Of a DNA stretch of 64,000 bases, positions 1 through 13,500 are shown piece after piece. A program made the translations under genes and the position numbers. The DNA is from Ditylenchus dipsaci (Eukaryota; Nematoda; Chromadorea; Rhabditida; Anguinidae), in the NCBI GenBank assembly GCA_004194705.1, contig SADC01001352.1, positions 310,001 through 374,000 of the forward strand, written 5' to 3'. Positions within the stretch are counted from its first letter, which is position 1; each line of letters opens with the position of its first letter. Below the pieces are notes generated by a model, which did not search any database, had not been told where the DNA came from, and was given only the letters and a program-made list of their open reading frames with translations.

Positions 1-2
1 GC

Positions 3-1544
3 TTCTGCCAGTGCCACTGCAATTCCAAGAGAAACCGTAATAGAGTAGCTTCAAATGGTAGCTCTGACTCCAGCAGCAATGTTGTGGAAGAGGAAGGGGC
101 AAGAAGAGGAGCTAATAGTGTCTCTGCAGCTACTGCTTCCAAAGGAATAAGTGAGTGGTGTTTGGCTCTAAGTATGTTCACAAGCTACTTTAGAACGAGT
201 CTATCAAGTCCGCGAAAAGAAGATTTTGTCTGGTGGCTATGTTTTGCTTACCAGAAAAGGCAACAAAAACCAGGGAAACGGCAGTGAAGCTGGCGAATGG
301 GAAAGCTACACCGGTAAGCTTTTTTTATTTTTTCTTATTTTCAAGATAAGTACCGTACACTCTGTAGTAATCAGTCATAAATAATTATTCTCCAACCTAC
401 CAAAAACAGAAAAATTTCGTGCCAATTCCAGATTTTCGGGTGCAATTCAAAAGTGTAATAGATAGAGCTCGTAAATATTTAGAAAAATGCAAAAAAACAG
501 ATTTACAAAATATTGATTCTGGGTTGTGACTAGGGTTGAGTAATAGACTTTTTTGGGGGCAAAAAAGTCATTTTGCACCACCTAATTTTTGCCCCCAAAA
601 AAGCTTTGTGCGTTTTCAAGATGGCTAGGCAACGCTAGCTGTGACCTTGTTCAAGATTAAATACCGTATATGGTATTAAAAGGCTCTCTCCTGTTATATC
701 CAAAACTGTTACATCTAAAAATGGTTCTAGTTTTATCTGGTTCTCGCCAAAAGTTCTAGCACGGTTCTAGCTTTTCATTTTAAATTTTGTTATTTTCAAT
801 ATAGTATTAGAGGGAAAGCCTGAAGTATTGTATCATAAATAAATTGAACTTAAAAGGCTAAAACCTTGCTGGAACTTTTGGCGAGAACCTGATAAAACTA
901 GAACCATTTTTAGATGTAACAGTTTTGGATATAACAGGAGAGAGCCTATTAAAAAGATCCTGTTAAAGGGGCATGCTCGCCGCCGACGGAATATTTTGAA
1001 AGGCGGGTACCAGGTCAATTCAAACGATAATTATTTCAGAATAAATTTTAGTTGAGTACCGTGCGGGCAATAAGTAATCAAAAACTCTTATTCCTAATAA
1101 GTAATTAAAAACTCTCATTCCTCTCAATAAGATCGATGACCTAGTGGTATAGCGGCGGCGAACTGCGAAAGTTGGTCGTCGGTTCGTATAATTTTTCGTC
1201 GACTTTTCCAAAATTTCGTTAAATTAATTCTCATTTGAATTTCACTGGTACCCGCCTTTGAAAATATTCCCATCGGCGACACGCATGCCCCTTTCAAGGA
1301 AAGAGGTTGTGAATTTTTAACAAAGGCTATTTGATTGAAATTTTGGGACTAAATTTTTTTACTGATCATCCAGTTAAGCGAAAATTTCGGTTGACCCTGC
1401 TCACCTCTTAGCATCTAACTTTAGAGCCACAAAGGTGTGGAGGTGTGGAAGAGCCTGGATGTCCTTCTAACTCCAACTGCTTTGGTGGATTCTGCAAATG
1501 TAACAGTGGATATGGTTGGAATGGAACTTCGAAGACCTGTGAAG
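3..1544 (+). CDS. fbn-1: FBN-1-like gene, first visible exons (3-150, 194-313, 1426-1544)
   Basis: Exon 3-150 reads FCQCHCNSKRNR and then a Ser/Ala-rich stretch, ending at GTGAGT in phase 1. Exon 194-313 continues in phase (KRVYQVREKKILSGGYVLL...) and ends at GTAAGC. Exon 1426-1544 is a compact EGF-like module (CPSNSNCFGGFCKCNSGYGW). It reads through only if one base missing near 1440 is allowed for; otherwise TGA falls in frame. The first exon is open to the left, so the N terminus and signal peptide are outside the window. Intron 314-1425 holds two overlapping palindromes. Confidence 0.6.
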
Positions 1545-4500
1545 GTTGGTTTCTTTTAAATTTCTTACTTGTTGTCTACACTTCAACTTAACTCACCACT
1601 TAGTATCACTCACACATATTTAATCCCCACCACTGCTGACTAATCTCACATGTTTAATCCCTATTTAAGACATAAACGAGTGTGAAAGTAACCTGCCAAA
1701 CCATTCATGTCCAGCATCCTCCACCACTCGGTGTGTCAACACCCCTGGCAGTTACCTTTGCTGCTATCCCCTAATTGATAACAAAGAATGTGATGGCTAT
1801 CAAATAGTTCCATCCATAAACACTACCTTACCATTTCAACCACTCCAAGCACAACCAGGCATCTGGAGAACCCACAGCTATGGCCAATGGCGCAACTTTA
1901 GTGCTGGTCAACTTCTTCTGCAACGCATCCACCTAAGTGGTAGTGGTTTACCCCTCCCGATACCCTTAAATCCATTGGATTTGATTCCAAATGAAAACCT
2001 TGAAAACCCTGCGGCCTTGAATTTGACTGAAGGTGAGGTGGGCCTTGAAATATCAGGTTCATCACTTTCTGAGCATGTGCCATCAAGTAAAAAAGAGAAC
2101 CAAGAATTGTGGAACACCAGAATGCTTTCAAGCCTATCCTCTAGTAGTGGAGTGGTGGGAATGCCAGATGAGGGTGACAGTGGAGAACAGGTGGGAAAAG
2201 AGGAGAAACGAGACTTGAGGCTGAGACTGGTATACCCCTGAAGAAGATATAATTGGACTCGAAATCTCGTTCAAAGATCGGCTGAGAGCTGCAGAGCAGC
2301 AGTTTAGGAGCATATGGAAAGGGATAGGAGAGGAGGGGCCATCAAGCAAAATTGTCTGGAGGGTTCCAGATGAAGATTTAGAGATCACACGAAAAACTAG
2401 TTATAGTTCATACCCTGTTACCACACTTACAAAATCCATCACAAGCATTGAGCTTTTAAGTCCAACCACAGCTCCAAAACAAGAAAACAGCTTAGTGTCC
2501 ACTTCAACGACTTCTGGATATGGTACAGTTAACTCCAAGCAGGATAGAGATGATTGTTTGGGCGATTATTTTTTCTCACCGTAAGCTAAGATAAAAAAAT
2601 TAAACAAGCAATATAGTCGCAACTTTGTGTAAAGCATTTTATGAAATTAATGTTGTAAAACAAAATAACAATGAGGTGTTTTTTCACTCTTTACACCTCT
2701 CTTTACGCCTTGATTTATAAAGGCTCGCTTACAACGGAGGTAGGTAGTCGGATGTCAAAGTGGGAAGTCGCAGGTCGGTATTCCAATTTTGATTTCTTAT
2801 TTCTTCTCTCAAATTATTGGAAGTTTATTTATTTTTCCTCGTAAAGAACATTGAGAATAAAGAAAATCTCTTTACAGAACGAAAAAATAGTGAAAACTCG
2901 CAGAGCTCGGGCACCTCAAAAACTTCGACATCCGACTTCGTGCCTCCATTGTAAGCACCCCATAATCTAGATGTGCCTCCATAGATGTCAAACTTTTTTT
3001 AACTTTCCATATCAGCTTGGAATTTTTCGCTACATTGAGAGAAGATGATTGCTCAAACACAAGTTACACAACAAGCATAGTTCTCAGCCTTCTATCGCTT
3101 TACACTCCTTGCAGCTTAATTGCTTACATGATACGGGAGGACTTTCTTTTCTCTTGAAAATGAATTTCGACAAAATTTTCTAGCTTTTTAGCTTGTGCAG
3201 TCAACTCCCGATTTACTATCAATCCTGGTGTACACTGAATCAATTTTCATTGTATAAAGAAGCAGTCAAAGTGAGCCAAGAAACTCCGGTACAGATGTAT
3301 ACTAACACGGGTATACACTAAATCGAGAGCCGACTGGGAATGGGCTAAAAACAATGTTTTTAGAACTATTGGAATCAAACCAATGGAAAGCATATTTTAC
3401 AGGGGGTATAACATTTAATATAGATTTTGTAACAAAATTTGCATAATTAAGTTATTGGTACGGATATTTTGTTTATCTCCAAATAGCAAGTTATACACCG
3501 TTCGAGCCACCGAAAGTCTACGCAGCAGTGGCAATACAAAAAATTACTTATGTGTTGATTGAATTTGAATAAAAAATTCGTGAAAATATGGCCATTTTCT
3601 TCTATTTATCAACCTGCCCAAAAAACCCACATGTTTTTATAAATTGCCATATTTTATTGACAACCTGGTGTCAGACAAACTTGTGTAGAATTAAAAGTTA
3701 GATTCATAACATCTGTATAAGAATTGCAGAACTTCTTTAAAAATGTCCTAAGAATTAGGGCGTCATAAAGAATACGTCAATTTATTTTTCGAGTGTCTGG
3801 TTGTCTATGGAGCATCAATTTTTAGGCCATTTTCGAAGAATTTCTGAAATTCTGATACACAGGGTAGCCCAAAAAAACCTGAATTTTTCAAAATTTTAAG
3901 TTTTATTTAAAGTTAAAGTTTTATTTAAAGCTTTTGAATTTTTTCATTTCTAACATCATGTAGCAGTGTTTGATAGCTTGTAGCTTGATAGCTTTGATAG
4001 CTTTTTGATAGCTTTGAACGCCAATATCAAGCGCTACGAGCTCGTACAAAAACATTTCGAAAATTACAACAAAAATTTAAATAATTGTATCAGAATTTGT
4101 TGTTCGAATTTAGACATTTGAAGCATCTTAATTGAGACAGTTACAGCCATCAAAATTTTGCGTGTCGCATTTATTTATTGTTTTTTCATCATGCTCTCTT
4201 ATTTTTTCGTTGAATTTGGTGTAACAAAGATGGACGGTTGCAGTCTTAGGTCATAAGGTCAGCTTCAAGGCAAGCAACATATGGGAAGCAACCACTTAGT
4301 GAGTTAGCCCTGTGCAGCAAGCCGCGTTAATCTCATGCTACGAGAGCTAGATCTAAGACTACGGCAGAATGAGAGGACTCGGTACCGGCTCACAACCGTT
4401 ATTTGAACATACTTGCTTTTTTGGGCCACCCTGTAGATGTTATGAATCTAATTTTTTACTATGAACAAGTTTGTCTGACACCACAATACCGGGTTGTTTA

Positions 4501-7500
4501 CAAAATATTGCTCCAAAACGAAAGTTTAAAAACATGTCGGTTTTTCGGACAGGTTGATAAATAGAGGTAATAGCCCATTTTCACTAATTTTTCACTCAAA
4601 TTCAATAAAAACACGAAGAATTTTTTGTATTGCCACTGCTTCGTTTATTTTTGGTAGACTCGAACGGTATATAACTTGCTATATGAAGGCGAACAAAATG
4701 ATCCGTACCAATAACTTATTTATGCAAATTTTGTTATACAATCCATATTAAATGTTATATCCCCACTTTAAAAAAATTCACCAAATTTGAAATTTTCGGA
4801 GATATTTACGTACCTTTTTAAGCCAAATCACCTTGATCCTCCAAGGCAAAAAAGCAACTTTTAAAAATTATTTCTGAAAAATGCTTTTTTAATTCTGAAA
4901 CAACATTTTCATAGCCTAATTATAACCTGAAAAGCTGGAAAAATTGGAACTCCATTTTTTGGCAAGACGTAATATAAGAAAGTTTAGCCCGTGCTTCTAC
5001 TAACCCTCTTTACATTAATCCAACAATACTTTTGGAGAAGACAAATACTAACTGGTGTCCCAAAAGTTTGGTATGGATTTTAACCCTAATATTTTTAAAC
5101 AAAAGTTATGGCGAAACAAAATACCTTTTATACAGTTTTGTAGCTCTATTCATCCTCTTTTGAATGGTATATAAAGTTTAATTGGAATATTTTGGAGAAG
5201 CCATTATTTGGCTACAAACACATTTTAGGATGTTGATAGGCATTTTTATCACTTTAACTGATCAAAATTTCAATTAGAAGTTTAACGCCACGATGCTGTA
5301 GCGCAGTTCAAGAGCTACAAAACCCACTTCACAGAGAAGCTTTTAAAAAACCTGGGTGTTGAGATATGGCTTTTTTGAAAAAATCAATTTCTTGAAAAAG
5401 TGACTGAAATTCAGAATAATTTGGAGAAAATATGATTTTGGTCATTTTTTAAGAAATTGATTTTTTACAAAAAAAGGCCATATCTCAACACCCAGGTTTT
5501 TAACAGCTTCTCTGTAAAGTGGGTTTCGTAGCTCTTGAACTGCGCTACAACATGGTGCTCTGACTTTGCTGTAGCGTTAAACTTCCAATTGAAATTTCGA
5601 TCAGTTAAAGTGATAAAAATGCCTATCAACATCCTAAAACGACCTCACATGTGTTTGTAGCCAAATAATGGCTTTTCCAAAATATTCCAATGAAACTTTA
5701 TATACCATTCGAAAGAAGATGAATAGAGCTACAAAACTGTATAAAAGGAATTTTGTCTCGCCATAATTTTTGTTTAAAAATGTTAGGTTTAAATCCATAC
5801 CGAACTTTTGGGAGACCAGTTACTTCTAACTTTTCACAAATTTCCATGCATAAAGACTAGAAACAAACCTGTTAAAAAACTAAATAATAAATGTTTAGAT
5901 TTCTCGACCCTTCAGCGGCGTCCGTCTGGCACTGACACTCTCTCCCCTGAAGACAAGTCCAACTTTGAAGTCAAAGAAAACGAAGTAGGATTAGTGATTG
6001 GACCAGACCTTCCTTCTGAACAATTGCCAGAGGCTGGATTAGAGATTGGACCAGTGGACGGCCCCCCTCCGCCCACTTCGCAACTGTCAACAACTCAACA
6101 GCCAGCCACTTTGGAAGGAGACACCACCCAACAGACCACTAATCTGTCCCAAGGAGGTTTGGAAATCTCCGGAAAAGGCATGTCCATTCCCGACGAATCC
6201 GGAATGCCCGAAAGTGTTGGGATTGATGAATGGGAAAAGATTAAGAAGTCAAAAGTCAGACATCTACCTGGCCGGAAACACCCCCTAAATCAACTACCAA
6301 TAGGTTAGAGTCTACCACACTTGGTGTTGGTCTAGAAATAATTGGATCAGAGGTTGAAGTATCACCTAAAGCTCTACATTAGGACCTAACGAAGGAGGCG
6401 AGAGCACTAGTCTGAGTGCTGGAACAGTTGGAAATACAATAACACCTAGGGGAGAACAAACCATTACAACTACACTAGAAAACGGTCTAGAGATCGGAAA
6501 GAATGGGTTTGAAGGAGGGGAGATGACCACTGAAAGTCCCAAAACTACTGCTGTTTTGAAGAGTGTAAGTGTGATTGAGGGGTCTGCGGTTGGCACTACT
6601 GATGGTCCTAAGGTTACTTTGGAAGAAGAAACTTCGAGACCAGCTGAGTCCACGCTATCTTCCAGTGGTCCAACATCCACTTTTATAGCTGAAACAACAA
6701 CTTCTCAGCCAGATTTTTCTGACAAAACCACTCCACTGACAAATTATTCCTCTGAGCCCTCTACAACTGCTAAGGAGGAGATAACTTCTCCTGCTTCAAC
6801 TCTTAGCTCATCTGCTACAAGTGCTAAGGAAGCATCTACCTTTGACCCGATCGACAGCTCAACTTCCATCCCATCTAGAGTAGATAGTTCTAGCGCATCT
6901 CCAGTGCCAAGTCCTTCTGCCCCTAGTTCTTCTAGTGCGTCTCCTTTTAATATAACATCAGTATCAAGTTCTTCTTCTAGTGCTCCACCTTCTACCAACG
7001 CCAAAGAAGCTTCTGCCACTACTCTTCGAGCTCCTAATTCATCGTCTAGCACCGAACCTTCTACTAAAGCCAAAGAAGATTTAACAACTGCTTCTCCAGC
7101 TCCTAATTCATCTTCTAGTGCCAAACTTTCTGCTAATACCACAAAAGCTTCCACCAATACTTCTCCAGCTTCCTCTAGTTCTGAACCTTTTACTAATGCC
7201 AAAGAAGATTCTACCACTGCTTCTCCAGCTCCAAATTCTTCTTCTAGTGTTGAACCTCCAAAACCTGCATCTAATATCTCTACTTCAGAGACAAATAGTT
7301 TCACTACACTAAGCCTACTACATCTGGATCGAGCATCTTGAAAACATCTAACCCTGCGCCAGACACAGAAACCTCCATTACATCATCTAACACAAGCTCT
7401 GGCACTACTTTGATTGTAGAAGCTTCTAGTTTGCCTTCTTTAACTTCAACCACACCATCCGAGCAATCCACTACTTCTTCAAAAGAAAGTACAGAAGTAC

Positions 7501-10500
7501 AGCCCAACCCAAAAAGTACAGCCCAACCTTCAAATGAAAGTTCTTCGACACCTCAAACAAAAACAACTCTGCCAACCACATCCTCAGAGCAGTCCACTAT
7601 TCCAGAAAAAGAGAATATTAGTAGCACTGACCAATCTTTAAATGCAAGTTCCTCGACACCTCAAGCAGAAACAGCCCTTCCAACTGTGGTTCTGTCACTC
7701 CACCATCCCTCTCTAGCACGTTGGCAGAAGAAGTTAGCACAACTGACCAACCGGAGTCGAATATAAGAAGCTCTACTTCTGCGGCATCACCAATTGCTTC
7801 TACAGAAATACCGTCTGCCGTTACACCGCTAGTTTCTAGCACAACTACTTTCGCTCCCCAAACACCACCTTCTTTGACGACTGCTGTCTCTTCTACTCAA
7901 CCACCAATCACCCTGGCGGAAGAACTGGGAACTACTGACCAGCTATCTTCAAGCCCTTCTGGTGTTGATATTTCCAGCACAGTTACGGCTTCTGCAAGCT
8001 CATCCATTGTATCCAGTTCAAGCACTTCCACAAAAAATTATTCGCCAAGTACATCCACAACAGCCGGCAGTGAATTACCAAGTGAAATCAGTAGTGGCTC
8101 TTCTTCATCTCCGTCCAGCACTCCGGGTGAAACCACCACGTTGGAAGAAGAGATAAAGAGCAGTATCAAAAAAAGCAGTTCACCTTCCAGCAGTCAAACA
8201 ACTATTAAACCAACTTCCTCGTCCACACCACTTGCCAGCACAGAAGTGCCAGTCTGGACGAACGAACCAAGCAGATATACTCAAACTCCAGAAAGTAGTC
8301 AGACCACTGCAGAGGTAGATAGCTCCTCAAGATCTGAGCAGTCTTCTAGCACGCAACAAAGCACTAAAGCTGTTGAACAAGTTGAATATTCTACTACTGT
8401 CAGCTTATCACCTACTCCGAGTTCTGTGGTTAGAACTACAGAGATTACATCGGAAGTAACTGAATCTAAATCTACTCCATCAAACCAGCCTCCAAGCTCA
8501 ACACTAACCACTACAGTGGATAAATTAGAAGGTACTACAGCAAGCTTTTCGACTACCCCAAGTAATGAGAAAAGTTCCTCCAAAGTAAAAGGATCTAACT
8601 TTACGACATCCATAGAGCTTACAACCACCCCAACCTCCGCTAAACTGGATTCTACAGCGACTACACTAGTTGAAACCACCACCAATTGGATCCCGCCACA
8701 AGTACTGAGAAAATATCAACCGAAGCAACAGAATCCAGCTTTACGGCATCTATAGAGCCTACAAGCACCCCAACCACCACGAAATTGGATTCTGCATCAA
8801 CTATACCAGTCGAAACCACCATTAAATTGGATCCCTCACCTACTACTCGAGCTGGAACCACCATTCTCAAAGCAGAGATAACCAATAGCAGCCCAGACAG
8901 CACTTCACCACTTCCTAGCAGTGAAACAACAACTGAACCAACAAGCCTGGCCACAGCCTCATCCACATTACCAGTCCAACCAGAATCCAGCTCTGCAAAG
9001 CCCATCCAGCCTTCAAGCACACCAGCTATCACTACAGGGGATGAAGTGGAAAGTTCTACAGCCAGTTTGTCGACTGCTCCAATTGGCCAGCAAACCACAA
9101 CTCCCGAACAACCCCAAATTGAGATAGATAGTGGTGAGACGCCAGAAGGCTTACCAGATGAGAGCCTTGTTTCCAAACAGACCACTACTTCTAAGGCTTC
9201 ATCAACATTAACCTCAGCAACTGTCAGTTCACTGGAGTCCAGCTCCATTTCTTCACTTACGACGACACCATCTAGCCAAACTTCAAGCAGTGAAGCACCA
9301 AACACAACTTCTGAATCAGAGATTTCAACAGCGGGGTTTTCAACTGCTCCAAATACACCAGCAAGCCCTACCGCTCCAGAATCTAGCTTCACAAGCTCAC
9401 CGAATTCCGAGGAAGCCTCTTCTACCACAACCAGCATTCTAATGACAACTGTTTCTGCTCCAAGATCCTCTAATGGTCTAAGCTCTTCTCCTGAATCACA
9501 CATTCCAGCAGCAGGACTATAGCAGCAATAGAGTCAAGCAGTCTGACCCCTGTTTCCTCTACAAGTCCACATGAGGCTTCAACACACAGTTCCAAAATTG
9601 CTCAAACAGTAGTTTTCACCCAAAGTTCTGTATCAGCTCTCACTGATCACCTTCAAGCCCGCATTTCATTCAAAGTTCCACTGCAGACCCAACTGCTCCA
9701 CCTTTGAGCCCTGTTACTAATAGCATATTAGGTACAAGCACAGAAAAGCAGTTGACTACTCAAGAGAATCTCAAATTGAGATTGATAATGGTGAAACTCC
9801 AGAGAGCTTGCCGGATGAAAGCAGCATTTCTAAACAGACTACTATTGCTGGAGGTTTACCCACACCATCTCCATCTACTTTATTAACAGGAGAGACTACC
9901 TTATCTTCCGAACGACGTATTACAAGCATCGAACTAGTCACAACAACACCCTCTTAACTCCCACACTATCAAACACAACAGTTGGCGAAACACCTTCAAA
10001 ACGGTTTGTTGAATCAATTTAATGGCACCTAGTGTGATTACAATCGGTGTATTATTTAGACTCCATCTTCAACCAGCCGAGAGACTTGGAGCAACACAGA
10101 GGCACAACCATCGCAGTGGACAACACAACTATTGCCGTCGATACAGTTAACAATTCAACAACTACTGCCAATGCGTCACCTTTCTCAACTCCTCAAACAA
10201 TAGTTCAATGTGTAAGCAGCAATGACTGTGGCTCAGATGCGTACTGCGAAAGGAGATCGGGAGTTTGTCGCTGCTCTTCCGGCTTCCAAGGCAGCCCACC
10301 AAAAACACCATGCACAGGTTTGACTGTGTAAAATCAGCTTAAGTTAATTTTCTCTTGTTGATCTCAGACGTGGATGAATGTGCCCTCAAACTAGATGATT
10401 GCCATTCCACAAGCAAATGCCATAACTTTGTGGGCGGGTAATTTTTCTGATTGTACTGAAAACTTACAGATAGTTAAATTCAAGGTATGGATGTCACTGC

Positions 10501-13500
10501 GCAATTGGATTCAGAAGAAATGAAAAAACTGGCATTTGCCAAGGTATTTTGGTGCAAATGCATGCTTGTCAATTCAATACCTTGGGCATATTGTTTATAG
10601 ACATCGATGAATGTCAAGAACAAAATGGGACTTTGTGTCATGCTGAATCTATCTGCACTAATCTACCTGGATCTTATAGTTGTGGGTGCAAGAGTGGATT
10701 TATGGGTGATGGCTACAATTGCATTCCAATTGCCAAACGTCGATGCACTCCAAATGAATGGGTACGATCAGACTGTGGACGAAATCACATCTGTTTAGTG
10801 GACGGAAAAGGACATATTGAGTGCAATGCTTGCAAAATGGCTTTAGAACAAAGAATGGAGCCTGTTCAGGTTTTGACTTACTTTTAAACAAAATACTTAC
10901 AAAGCTTTTTATATTTAGACATTAATGAATGTAGAGATAATGGATCGAGAAGTGATAACTGTCATTCCGATGCCTATTGCACAAATACAATGGGAAGTTA
11001 CAGCTGCTACTGTCGGCCTGGATATGTAAGTAGCTAGGTGTAACAAGCGGCTTCAAGCGCTTTAAGCACCCGAATATCTCGACAACTACAGTCGGACCTG
11101 AGACCTATTATTCATCCGAAAACATCTACTAGACGATTTCTGAAAATAATAGAAGATGTCGTGCGACATTTTCTCATATTTTTAGAAATTGTCTGAGAGA
11201 CCCGAAAAAACGTTAAAAGGGCTCACCTGTTCGAATTTGTCCCTCCAATTCAATTTTTTTTCTGAATATATGAACTTCTGTACGAATTTTTTAACTTGGT
11301 TTCTACAAAACTACACCTAAAATTAAATTCTATGCCTTGTTTTGCTAGAAACAAAGTTGAAAAATCCTTACAGAAGTCAGTGATTAGGAAAAAATTTTGA
11401 ATTGACGGGACAAATTTTGAACAGGTGAGCATGCCCTTTTTAAAGGACTAAGCGCAAAATTTAAATTGGCGGGACACTTCTTTTTCGTCTATCAGTGCAC
11501 TCTTTCGAGTCATTCCGAATTACTCGAAAGAGTACACTGATAGACGGAAGAGAAGTGTCCCCCGCCGATTAAATTTTGCACCTGCCACTGCGCCCAAAAC
11601 CATGATCTTTAAGACCCGTGCTTCTCGATTTTAGGCCACCTTTTTTGAAAAAGAAAATAATAATCATCATATTTCTCTAATCCAAATTACACTTTTAGAC
11701 AGGCGATGGCTTTTTGTGTGCAGATGGTAAATAACTTATCTTGTGTAAATTAAAAAAAACTAAATTTTCAGTAAATGAGTGTGTTGGCAGCAATCCTTGT
11801 CACCCACAAGCTGAATGCATCAATTTATTAGGGTCTTTTACCTGGTAAATTCACATAATCATAAAAATATTCGTCTACTTACTCTTATCTGTAGCAAATG
11901 TCCTGATAATTGGACAGGAGATGGATATTCTCAATGTGTTAATCCTGTGGACACTGCTTGTCAAACAAGCAAAGACCAGATCTGCGGTAGCGGCAGCTCT
12001 AACCACACAGGTTTCTTAAGCTCAACCCAATATAGCTGTAATGATTAATTTTCAGCTTGTTTATCTGTAGCCATCGGTGGTCATATCACTTCTATCTGTG
12101 AGTGTCTCCCCGGCTATCGCTACAACCCCACCAATAAACAGTGTGAAGACATTGATGAATGCGTTGAGGCCGTCACAATTGTGATCTAACTTCATCAGTA
12201 TGCACGAATCAATTGGGTGGACATCACTGCGAATGTTTGCCTGGCTTTGAAGACGGGCTAAATGGGGCTTGTGTAGGTAAGCCCCATAGTCAACATTTAT
12301 TTGTAATTGAAAAAGAATTATAACTTTGCTGTTTATTACTCAGATATTGATGAATGCAACAGAGGAATCGCCTACTGTCATCTCAACGCCAACTGTGTCA
12401 ATAGGATTGGGAGTGTGGAGTGCCACTGTGCTACTGGCTTCACCGCCAATGGAACTGACTGTGTTTGTGAGTATTGGCTTAGGATAAAATTGTGGAAATT
12501 CAGTTAACTGTCTTAATTTGAAGCTTTGGCCGGCACCACCAGGAAATGGATAATACATGCTCGAAGGAATGGATTGAAATGTGCAAAATGAGCAACAAGA
12601 CTTGTCATATTGATGATGAAGGTGATCTTTACTAAAATTTAGACTAGATTCACGTGTTCAAAGGTTGTATCTCGAACTTAAAGTTTAGAAATTCCTCAAT
12701 GTGGATCTTGTCTATTTGGTTACCAACCAATGAATGGAAATGTCAACGTAATTTTTACACTTTTTTAAAGTCAAGACAAAATTAAATTGATACAAAATCA
12801 CACTTGAATTCTTACGATTAAAATTAGACTCTAGGTTAACCGAAATTCTCGGCTGACCGTAGACGGGAAAGATGTCGGTAAGAGTATAGAAAACCGAAAA
12901 CAGGTATTTGGAAAGTACACACTCATTTGGGCGAAACTTATTATTTCCTAGTGATTTTTAAATTTCTCAAATAGTCGAAAACGATGTATTAACCTCAGGG
13001 CTAGTAGGCAAATCTTCAGGTACCCACTTTAAAAGGGTATCCAGCTCCACAATCCAAAAATTTTAGATTTAGCAAAATTAATTTAAACCTACTATTTCTT
13101 ACCCAAAATCAAGAGCTTAACATGATTGATAGTACTGAAACATTTCCACCTGGCATTGCCACCTTGCTTCTAATTGAATTTTTTGACTAATTTAGGAATT
13201 ACTCATTTATCAGGTACCCTCCTCGGCACGGGTGATTTGTTAGTAAAGTTACTGTTTTGGTATTATTAAACCATGTTCAGCGTTTGATTTTGGGTAAGAT
13301 ACAATGGTTTTTTTATTAATTTTTGCTAAATCCCAAAATTACAGATTGTGCACCTGGATACCCTTTTAATGTGGGTACCTGATAGTTTGCCTAGTATCCC
13401 TGAGGTTAACATATCCTTTTCGGACTATTTAAAAATTTAAAGATCACTATGAAATAATGGCGCCCAAATGAGTCGCCAAATAAGTTTCGCCCAAATGAGT

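Noticed and set aside
1128..1200. tRNA gene
   Set aside because: Only loose A/B-box similarity, no consistent acceptor or anticodon stems; it is the loop of a palindrome.
8661..9503. 280-codon minus-strand ORF
   Set aside because: Antisense shadow of the Ser/Thr mucin exon; Val/Glu-rich because it mirrors Ser/Thr codons. The same holds for 6744-7304, 8299-8685 and 7304-7507.
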